Shown: one piece after another, positions 25,127 to 31,664 of the stretch
How the letters are laid out: every line of letters starts with the position of its first letter
Numbering within the stretch: position 1 is the stretch's first letter
Assembly (NCBI GenBank): GCA_023392075.1
Contig: JAEVZU010000066.1
Span: 1 to 31,664, forward strand
Origin: Bacillota bacterium
Lineage (GTDB): Bacteria > Bacillota > Clostridia > Acetivibrionales > DSM-1351
Direction of reading: 5' to 3'
DNA length: 31,664 nucleotides
The notes under the pieces: generated by a model
Told to the model about the DNA's origin: nothing
What the model saw: the letters and a program-made list of their open reading frames with translations, nothing else
Database searches by the model: none
Translations under genes and position numbers: made by a program

Positions 25127-25999
25127 ATGAAGGAAAAGGTGTTTGACGAGAATTTTTATAGAAAGCTGGAGAGTATTTCAATAAAGGCCAGAATGACTTT
25201 AACGGACGGGGCGGCCGGCGGGAGAAAATCCAAGGCAAAAGGCAGCTCGGTGGAGTTTTCGGACTTCAGGGAATACACACCCGGAGATGATTTCAGAAGA
25301 ATTGACTGGAATGCATACGGGCGTTTTGACAAATTGTTCTTAAGGCTTTTCATGGAGGAAAGAGAAGCTCTTCTGAATATTTTTTGCGACTGCAGCAAAT
25401 CCATGGACTTCGGAGAAAAAAGCAAGGCTGCAATGGCTTTGAGAATAACAGGAATATTGACTTATCTGGCTTTGAACAATTTGGACAGGGTGTGCTTGAA
25501 TAAATTGCAGGAAAGTGCCGTTGTTACTTCTTCCTCCTATATGGGTAAAAGTTCCTTTCAAAAGGCCGTGCAGTTTCTTGAGTCGGGCAGTTTCACAGGA
25601 AGTACAAATCTTGCCGAAACCATAAAAAGAAAAGAGCTGAAAAGCAGAGGGATCTCAGTAGTTATTTCAGATTTCTTCACAATGGGCTCAATTGACGAAA
25701 TAATAAAATATCTGGCTTTCAAAAAACAACAGATTATTTTGATACAGGTATTGTGCGAGGATGAACTTGACCCACAGCTAGGCGGACAGGTCCGGCTTGT
25801 GGACAGTGAAACAGAGGCTGAAATGAATCTTACCATAACACCAAAGCTGTTAAAGGCTTATGAGGCAAAGTTAAGAGGTTTACAGACCGGAATTAAAGCT
25901 TCGGCAAAAAAATACGGAGGGGTATTTTTTCATATATCAACCTCTGACAGCCTGGAAAAGATAGTATTTGAGGATTTCGCCAGGGAGGGGATAGTGTGA
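25127..25999 (+). CDS. DUF58 protein with MIDAS-like VWA fold
   Basis: The 290-aa protein is a cytoplasmic DUF58 partner of MoxR. The family motif is VEFSDFREYTPGDDFRRIDW (near residue 40-60), which precedes a VWA-like fold with the metal-site motif D88-C-S-K-S92. The ATG at 25127 is preferred because TGAGGG precedes it; an upstream TTG at 25115 would overlap the moxR stop. It lacks the N-terminal membrane helices of longer DUF58 proteins, so it is the soluble form. No other cysteine-rich or catalytic motif is apparent. The gene ends one base before a small open frame at 26000. Confidence 0.92.
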   Translation: MKEKVFDENFYRKLESISIKARMTLTDGAAGGRKSKAKGSSVEFSDFREYTPGDDFRRIDWNAYGRFDKLFLRLFMEEREALLNIFCDCSKSMDFGEKSKAAMALRITGILTYLALNNLDRVCLNKLQESAVVTSSSYMGKSSFQKAVQFLESGSFTGSTNLAETIKRKELKSRGISVVISDFFTMGSIDEIIKYLAFKKQQIILIQVLCEDELDPQLGGQVRLVDSETEAEMNLTITPKLLKAYEAKLRGLQTGIKASAKKYGGVFFHISTSDSLEKIVFEDFAREGIV

Positions 26000-26101
26000 A
26001 TGAAACATTATATTATAAATATAGCTATTCACACATGGAAAAGCCGCAAGCGTCTTTTCGTAACTTTATGTATTGCTGCACAGCAGCGGATTGGGGGATA
26101 G
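26000..26101 (+). CDS. Possible 33-aa coupling peptide
   Basis: Between the DUF58 and VWA genes an ATG at 26000 directly follows the upstream TGA, and the frame closes with a TAG at 26099-26101, one base before the VWA ATG at 26103. The upstream site AGGGAGGGG (25982-25990) is about 10 nt away. The peptide starts MKHYIINIAIHTWKSRKR, then turns hydrophobic (LFVTLCIAA). Length and fit suggest a translated leader, but it may be chance. It fills the only gap of about 100 bp in an otherwise overlapping operon. Confidence 0.35.
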   Translation: MKHYIINIAIHTWKSRKRLFVTLCIAAQQRIGG

Positions 26102-26102
26102 T

Positions 26103-27953
26103 ATGAGTCTTATCTCTCCAAATGGGCTATGGTTTTTAACACTCATCCCTGTTTTTATTCTGATGTATATACTAAAGCAGCGTTATGAGGAAAGGCAGGT
26201 TTCGAGCCTGTACTTGTGGCATCAGGTAATAATGGAGCTGGATGCAACCAGTCCTTTTCAAAAGATTAAAAGGAACCTGTTGTTTTTTCTGCAGCTGCTG
26301 ATATTGCTGCTGTGCATTTTTGCACTTACCAACCCTTTTCTATGGTGGAAAAACAACAATTATCAGAATTTTGTTATGGTGGTTGACAACTCCGGCAGCA
26401 TGAGTTCTCTCGGAGAAAACGGAAAAAAACTGGATGAAGCCAGGATAAAAGCTGATGAGCTGATAAACTCATTGTCATCGGGAACCAGGATGACCTTGAT
26501 TTCCGCTGCCAGAAACGTAAAAGTAGAAGTCAGCGGCAGTACCGACAGGAAGGAGCTTTTAAACAGGCTTAAAGCCATAGAACCCACTAATAGTGCAGGC
26601 AGTATTGAAGATACCTACTCACTTGTAAAGGCAATATGTGATCAATATGAAAGCTGCAGAGTGGTATATTTCACTGATCATGGATTGGATCTGAAGGACC
26701 TGAACGGTGAAGTTGTAGATATTGGTCCGGAGAGACCCAATGTAAGCCTGGATTATATAGCCGGCACAAAGACCGGCAATGGTTTAAAGGTCATGTTAAG
26801 GGTGACAAATCACGGAACTGAGAGCACAGATGCGGAGCTTTGCCTTTATGGTGAAGAAAAACTCATCTCCATAAAAAATGAAGTTTTGAATTCAGGTGAA
26901 ACTAAAACCGTCTATTTTGATAATGTTCCTGCCGAAAATAAGTACATATACGGAGAGTTGTCAAAAGAGGACGGCCTTGAGGAAGATAACAGGATATTTT
27001 CTGTTACAAAACAAAAAGAAGTAAAAAAAGTCCTGCTTTCCACCGAACAGAATATATTTTTGGAAAAAGCCCTGAACACACTGAAAGATATAGAATTGTT
27101 CAAAACTCTTCCCGATCAGCAAATTAACGAAGAATTTGATTTGTATATTTTCGACGGAAACTATGAAGGAAAACTGCCGCAAAAAGGTAATGTACTTTTT
27201 TTGAATCCCCGGCAAAACAACTCCTTTTTTAAAGTTGAAGAAGAGCTGACCGGAGGCAAGGGCTCTATCACAACTCATGCGGTTACAAAATATATGAACA
27301 ACAGCGACTTCGTTATCTCAAGTTTCAATCCTATTGAAATGCCATACTGGGGCAGCCCTTTAATTAAAATAGATGATAAAAATGCAGCCTTTGCCGGAGA
27401 GCTTAAGGGACAAAAGGTAGCCGTACTGGGGTTTGATCTGCATGATTCGGATTTCCCGCTGACTCTGGAGTTTCCTATTTTCATAAACAACCTGATTTCA
27501 TACCTGGTTGATAGAGATACTATGGCAAATAACCAATATAACAGCGGAGAGGATATAGACATAACTCCTTTACCGGAAACGGAAAAAATATTCGTTAAGG
27601 ACCCGGAAGGTAAAAGAACGGAACTGAGTTCAAGATATCCTGTGAAACCGTATGATAAAACTTATTCAACAGGAATATATGAAATAATCCAAAAAGTCGG
27701 GGATAAGGAGATAGAGAGAGCTATTGCAGTAAATTTTCCGGTTTCCGAGAGCGGTTCATCAAATATTGACAGTTCAGTCAATAAAACGGAAGACGGAAAA
27801 GAGGTTAATGGCATAGCCGGAACTGGCGGCAGCAAGTCTGAAAGTACTCTGAAAAACAGCGGCGGCATAAATTTGCTGAATATACTTTTATTGACCGCAC
27901 TGCTTTTAATTGTTCTGGAATGGGTAGTCTACGCAAGGCAGTACCGGAATTGA
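26103..27953 (+). CDS. BatA-like membrane protein with a VWA domain
   Basis: This 616-aa protein has an N-terminal BatA-type region with a first hydrophobic segment (GLWFLTLIPVFILMYIL) and a second at about 58-78. The VWA domain begins near 90 with the MIDAS motif D95-N-S-G-S99. After it comes a long region of alternating sheet segments. A GATase-like stretch begins at EVKKVLLSTEQNIFLEKAL. A C-terminal transmembrane helix ends at EWVVYARQYRN. The ATG at 26103 follows GGGGGATA and is preferred over an upstream TTG at 26073. The MIDAS suggests a divalent-metal-dependent binding role on the membrane surface, working with MoxR and DUF58. Confidence 0.88.
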   Translation: MSLISPNGLWFLTLIPVFILMYILKQRYEERQVSSLYLWHQVIMELDATSPFQKIKRNLLFFLQLLILLLCIFALTNPFLWWKNNNYQNFVMVVDNSGSMSSLGENGKKLDEARIKADELINSLSSGTRMTLISAARNVKVEVSGSTDRKELLNRLKAIEPTNSAGSIEDTYSLVKAICDQYESCRVVYFTDHGLDLKDLNGEVVDIGPERPNVSLDYIAGTKTGNGLKVMLRVTNHGTESTDAELCLYGEEKLISIKNEVLNSGETKTVYFDNVPAENKYIYGELSKEDGLEEDNRIFSVTKQKEVKKVLLSTEQNIFLEKALNTLKDIELFKTLPDQQINEEFDLYIFDGNYEGKLPQKGNVLFLNPRQNNSFFKVEEELTGGKGSITTHAVTKYMNNSDFVISSFNPIEMPYWGSPLIKIDDKNAAFAGELKGQKVAVLGFDLHDSDFPLTLEFPIFINNLISYLVDRDTMANNQYNSGEDIDITPLPETEKIFVKDPEGKRTELSSRYPVKPYDKTYSTGIYEIIQKVGDKEIERAIAVNFPVSESGSSNIDSSVNKTEDGKEVNGIAGTGGSKSESTLKNSGGINLLNILLLTALLLIVLEWVVYARQYRN

Positions 27954-27974
27954 GAATTGGAGAGGAATTTATTT

Positions 27975-30824
27975 ATGGGACTTAGCTTTGAAAGGCCGTA
28001 TTTGCTGCTTCTGATCCCAATCCTGCCGGGATTGGTTTTGCTTTCAACAAAATGGCTTAAAAGATTGAATAAAAGTAAAAAGACCTGGATAGCAGCACTG
28101 CGCTGTTTGGTTTTAACCCTTCTGGTTTTAGCCTTGAGCGGCATGAGTCTGACCTGGAAACTTAATAATGTTACAACTCTTTTCTTGATAGACGCCTCGG
28201 ACTCAACTCATTCAAACAGAACCGATATGGAGGAATTTATAAAAGAAGCCTACAAACTTAAAGGTCCCAAAGACAAGCTGGGTGTTATATCCTTTGGTGA
28301 CAATGCACAGGTTGAAAGCTTTATCAGTGATAAAATGAACTTTACTGAAATTGAAGGAAAAATTAACGGAAATTATACTAACATTGAAAATGCACTTGCA
28401 ACCGCACTGTCTCTGTTTCCTGGCAACAGTAACAAAAGGGTGGTTCTGATTTCAGACGGGGAGGAGAATTCCGGCAGTGCAGGCAGGATTGCCCTGTCTC
28501 TGCAGGAACAGGGGATAGATTTCAAGTATCATAAAGTTGAGAAGAGTGTGGGAGAGGAAGCCCTTGTTGAAAAAATAGAGGTTCCTGAAAGATTGGCACT
28601 GGATGAAGAATTTAACCTTGTGGTTACCATAAACAGTACAGCCGTTCAAAAAGCAAAACTAAGCCTGGTCAGTGAAAGAACGAAACTTTCCGAACAGACA
28701 GTCCAGCTGCAAGAGGGCTTAAACAAGTTTGTTTTCAGGGATAAGGCTGTCACCGGCGGTTTTAAAAGTTATAATGTACTCATTGAACCTGAAAAGGACA
28801 GTCAGCCCAAAAATAATGAAGCTTCATGTTATACAAATATAGTAGCCAAACCCAGAATTCTTGTAATTGAAGACAACAAGGGTGAGTCGGAGGAACTTGT
28901 AAAAATGCTCAAGGCATCTTCGGCTGATTTTACAGTGGTAAATGCAAAAGCAGCGCCGGGAAACATACAGGATATGAATATCTACAAGTCAATCATAACC
29001 TGTAATGTGCAAATAGACAGCTTGAATGAAGGCTTCAGGAATTCCATCGAAAGTTATGTAAAGGACTTCGGAGGCGGCTTCATTGCCACAGGCGGGGATA
29101 ATTCCTTCGCTCTGGGAGGTTATTCAAAGACGCCGCTGGAAAAGGTTTTGCCTGTTTATATGGATATGAGGGGTAAAAAAGAAGCTCCCAAAATGGCAAT
29201 GCTGCTAATCATCGATAAATCGGGAAGCATGACCGAGGGTGTGGCAGGTATCAGCAAGGTGGATATGGCAAAGGAAGGTGCCATAAGAAGCCTGGATTCC
29301 TTAAGGGCAGGAAAGGATGAAATTGGTGTATTGTCTTTGGACGGTGCATACAGCTGGGTTGTAAAAAGACAGGTAATTAATGATCCCAAGGCAATTGAAG
29401 AGGATATCGGCTCCATACGTGCCGACGGCGGGACAAGTATTATACCATCTTTGGAAGCTGCTTATAACTCACTTAAGGAAAGCGACGCAAAAATAAAGCA
29501 CATCATATTGCTGACCGACGGGCTTGCAGAAAGAACAGGATATGATACTTTACTGAGGAATATAAACAAGGAGAACATAACTGTTTCCACAGTGGCAGTA
29601 GGGCAGGATTCGGACAAACAGCTGCTTTCCATGATCTCCAATACGTGTAACGGAAGGTTTTATATAACAGATGCCTATACAAATATACCTTCCATTTTCA
29701 CAAAAGAGACCTTTATGGCAGCCAGAACCTATTTAAACAACAGGGAGTTTACTCCTGTCATAAATTATGAGCATTCGGTGCTTAAGGGCGTTGCGGAAGG
29801 GGGCTTGCCTTCGCTGCTTGGATATGTGGGGGCATCTCAAAAGGAAACGGCAAGGGTTGTTTTAAGAAGTGATGAGGACGATCCTATTCTGACTGTATGG
29901 CAGTACGGACTTGGTAAGGCTGCAGCCTGGAATTCCGATGTTTCCGGTAAATGGAATGCGAATTATATACCCTGGAACAAAAATCTCAAACTCTGGCAGA
30001 ATATTATTAATTTTACAGTGGAGAACTATGATAATGAAAACGCATCACTTGAAATAACTCAACAGGGCTCAAAAGCAGCAGTCAATTTAAAAAATAAAAA
30101 TATTGAAAATGAGTTGAGCTCTGTCGCAACTATAATTTCTCCCTCGGGTGAATCCTTTGAAACTCCGCTGAACCCTGTTGCTCCGGGGCAATACTCAGGT
30201 ACTTTTGATATAAAGGAAGATGGTGTTTATATGGTAAGCGGGAAACAGGAACTGAACGGTGAACTGGTGAATGCTGTAAAGCAGGGCTATGCTGTTCAGT
30301 ATTCTCCGGAATATAAAATCAACAACAGTGATAACCTTGAAAAACTCGTTACGGGGGTGGGGGGAAAGATGATTACCGAACCCAAAGAAGTTTATACCGG
30401 TGACCTGGAGTATAAAAGAGGTCAGAGGGAGCTGACTGCATATTTGATATCATTGTTCCTCATATTGTTCATGTTGGATATTGCACTGAGAAGGTTAAAC
30501 CTCAATAAAAATAAATTGCACCTTGCGTTTGAAACGGCAGGCGGTAAAATAAGAGCAATAGTACGAAAACCAATGAAAACCGGCAATATGGTACATACCG
30601 CCAACGTTAAGACGGATGATAATATAAGGCCCAAAAATATGAACAGTGATCAAGCCGGTTCAAACAAATCAGGTACTGACGAAAGTTATGGGAATATTGA
30701 CCTCTATACCGACATTGAGCAGGAGGCAGTACCAAAGGAGAAGCCGGATAAGGAGGGTTCACAGGCAAAGGAATCCAATACCCTCGATACTTCTCAGCTG
30801 CTAAAGAGAAAAAAATTCAAGTAA
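27975..30824 (+). CDS. Giant double-VWA membrane protein with GATase-like domain
   Basis: The 949-aa protein has two N-terminal helices (about 10-28 and 42-62). A first VWA domain starts at D73-A-S-D-S77. A sheet-rich region and a class I GATase-like fold follow (ILVIEDNKGE to FIATGGDNSFALGG, residues about 295-395). A second VWA domain has the canonical MIDAS D414-K-S-G-S418. A sheet-rich domain and a C-terminal helix (AYLISLFLILFMLDIAL) come next, with a charged cytoplasmic tail of about 110 residues. The order of helix pair, VWA, GATase-like and VWA is uncommon. GGAGAGG lies 9 nt before the ATG at 27975; a TTG at 27957 is less likely. No clear terminator is visible after the gene, which ends the operon. 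Confidence 0.87.
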   Translation: MGLSFERPYLLLLIPILPGLVLLSTKWLKRLNKSKKTWIAALRCLVLTLLVLALSGMSLTWKLNNVTTLFLIDASDSTHSNRTDMEEFIKEAYKLKGPKDKLGVISFGDNAQVESFISDKMNFTEIEGKINGNYTNIENALATALSLFPGNSNKRVVLISDGEENSGSAGRIALSLQEQGIDFKYHKVEKSVGEEALVEKIEVPERLALDEEFNLVVTINSTAVQKAKLSLVSERTKLSEQTVQLQEGLNKFVFRDKAVTGGFKSYNVLIEPEKDSQPKNNEASCYTNIVAKPRILVIEDNKGESEELVKMLKASSADFTVVNAKAAPGNIQDMNIYKSIITCNVQIDSLNEGFRNSIESYVKDFGGGFIATGGDNSFALGGYSKTPLEKVLPVYMDMRGKKEAPKMAMLLIIDKSGSMTEGVAGISKVDMAKEGAIRSLDSLRAGKDEIGVLSLDGAYSWVVKRQVINDPKAIEEDIGSIRADGGTSIIPSLEAAYNSLKESDAKIKHIILLTDGLAERTGYDTLLRNINKENITVSTVAVGQDSDKQLLSMISNTCNGRFYITDAYTNIPSIFTKETFMAARTYLNNREFTPVINYEHSVLKGVAEGGLPSLLGYVGASQKETARVVLRSDEDDPILTVWQYGLGKAAAWNSDVSGKWNANYIPWNKNLKLWQNIINFTVENYDNENASLEITQQGSKAAVNLKNKNIENELSSVATIISPSGESFETPLNPVAPGQYSGTFDIKEDGVYMVSGKQELNGELVNAVKQGYAVQYSPEYKINNSDNLEKLVTGVGGKMITEPKEVYTGDLEYKRGQRELTAYLISLFLILFMLDIALRRLNLNKNKLHLAFETAGGKIRAIVRKPMKTGNMVHTANVKTDDNIRPKNMNSDQAGSNKSGTDESYGNIDLYTDIEQEAVPKEKPDKEGSQAKESNTLDTSQLLKRKKFK

Positions 30825-30879
30825 ATTTCCGGGTTAACATGATTTACAGCCAATGGGCGCATTGACAGACTAAATTTAT

Positions 30880-31413
30880 CTATTCCGTACCGGCTCCTGA
30901 CTTGAGTCTGTCAATGACAAACCTGCAAATTAACGGCAATATCCAGAAGATGGGAAAGGAATAAATATGATGCCAGATGATTGGTTTGTAAAAGGTGAGC
31001 AGCATAAATACCGGCTCCATTACAAAAGAAGAAAATGCTGCCAGAAGACCGTTAACAAGGAAGAAGGATTTCCAGCTCCTGCAATATTGATATACCAGCA
31101 TAAACGAAACAGGTATGACAACAAAATCATGGATTTCCGAGAATTCCAGAGGTAAAACTCTATAGGGATATTCCCAGAATACCATATAAGTCCCTGCTAT
31201 ATCCAGAAGCGTTGAGATCAGGGATATTAAAAATCCAAATGCTATTATTTCAAGCCCTCTTTTTCTGTCCAGCAGTTTCCAGATTATTAATAAGAATATC
31301 AAAATAATAGTTATTTTAAGAAACCATCTCCAGGTCAGGAATTCATAGTCCAACCAATTCTTTAACGATGCCTGGAAAAGTTCTTTTTTTATATCAGCCA
31401 TAGTATTGGTCAT
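30880..31413 (-). CDS. CBO0543-family membrane protein
   Basis: The 177-aa protein is typical of the CBO0543 family of small clostridial membrane proteins, whose function is unknown. It begins with a short amphipathic, acidic/lysine stretch (MADIKKELFQASLKNWLDYEFL) and then crosses the membrane about five times. Motifs near the centre (GTYMVFWEYPYRVLPLEF) and later (MEPVFMLLTFYKPIIWHHIYSFPIFWIL) are the usual family signature. A GAGGTG site lies 6 nt before the ATG. It is transcribed toward the double-VWA gene and is probably monocistronic. I cannot assign a function. Confidence 0.85.
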   Translation of the reverse strand: MTNTMADIKKELFQASLKNWLDYEFLTWRWFLKITIILIFLLIIWKLLDRKRGLEIIAFGFLISLISTLLDIAGTYMVFWEYPYRVLPLEFSEIHDFVVIPVSFMLVYQYCRSWKSFFLVNGLLAAFSSFVMEPVFMLLTFYKPIIWHHIYSFPIFWILPLICRFVIDRLKSGAGTE

Positions 31414-31484
31414 GAGTCACCTCAAAATAAGTATTTGTATTTTTCATAATTTTATTTAAGGTTTGATTATTTTACATAATTGAC

Positions 31485-31512
31485 TTGAAACTTGTTATAA
31501 ATAGGGTAAAAT
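31485..31512 (+). promoter_or_regulatory. Candidate promoter for the gene at the right edge
   Basis: TTGAAA (31485-31490), a 16-nt spacer and TAAAAT (31507-31512) lie about 130 bp before the GTG at 31644. The stretch is very AT-rich and a TTGACA also occurs at 31547, so the exact promoter is uncertain. Confidence 0.35.
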
Positions 31513-31643
31513 TATTATAAAAGGTAAAATCAGGAATAATATTATTTTGACAGCATAACGCAAGTTATATCCAGATGTAACAAAAAGAACTTTACGGGCT
31601 TATAAAGGCATGACAAGGTTTACATTATGGAGAGGTGAGACAG

Positions 31644-31664
31644 GTGTATAAAGTATTTCTTGTA
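31644..31664 (+). CDS. Probable response regulator, N-terminal fragment cut by window edge
   Basis: Only seven codons are visible: GTG start then YKVFLV. A good GAGAGGTGA site precedes the GTG. MYKVFLV is the usual opening of YesN/AraC-type two-component response regulators, where an acidic DDE pocket follows. The identification rests on this short string and the ribosome binding site. Confidence 0.45.

Noticed and set aside
1..31664. tRNA, rRNA or intact transposase genes
   Set aside because: None was recognised anywhere in the window.

Overview
The window is chromosomal DNA of a low-to-mid-GC Firmicute. It most resembles a mesophilic anaerobic Clostridia such as the Ruminiclostridium group (inference). 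The pointers are clostridial Shine-Dalgarno sites, the oxygen-sensitive ThiH route to thiamine, a CBO0543-family membrane protein and a type I-C-like CRISPR repeat. No rRNA or tRNA gene and no intact insertion sequence was seen.

Region 1 (1-3133) is a CRISPR array: 48 repeats of 32 bp and 47 spacers. It runs off the left edge and ends on the right with a degenerate repeat, so the leader and cas genes should lie to the left, outside the window. Region 2 (3190-7182) has a class B penicillin-binding protein, a 900-bp gene-poor stretch with a row of GGATAC hairpins and a 48-aa minus-strand gene, and a split ThrE/YjjP-YjjB-type exporter pair. Region 3 (7179-9724) is an ABC exporter ATPase plus a large permease behind a near-consensus promoter. 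Region 4 (9721-11404) is AT-rich: a secreted Cys/His (NlpC-like) protein and a small lipoprotein, then a near-consensus promoter directly abutting a strong terminator hairpin.

Region 5 (11405-15321) is the thiazole operon thiS-thiF-thiG-thiH-thiE. It has a long leader with no THI box and a thiF-thiG gap with mutually exclusive pairings. The end of thiE runs antisense into a frameshifted MerR-type pseudogene that follows a short UvrA paralogue (15473-18007, minus).

Region 6 (18283-30824) is the most striking part. It is a 12.5-kb, tightly coupled operon: a GldG/DUF4350-like membrane protein, an ABC ATPase, an ABC-2 permease, a coiled-coil Gly/Gln-rich membrane protein, a MoxR AAA+ ATPase, a DUF58 protein, a BatA-like VWA protein and a giant double-VWA protein. 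In-frame ATGA/TAATG overlaps suggest one functional unit, which I read as an envelope-associated MoxR-VWA chaperone system joined to an ABC transporter. The window ends with a CBO0543-family membrane protein on the minus strand and the first seven codons of a probable response regulator.
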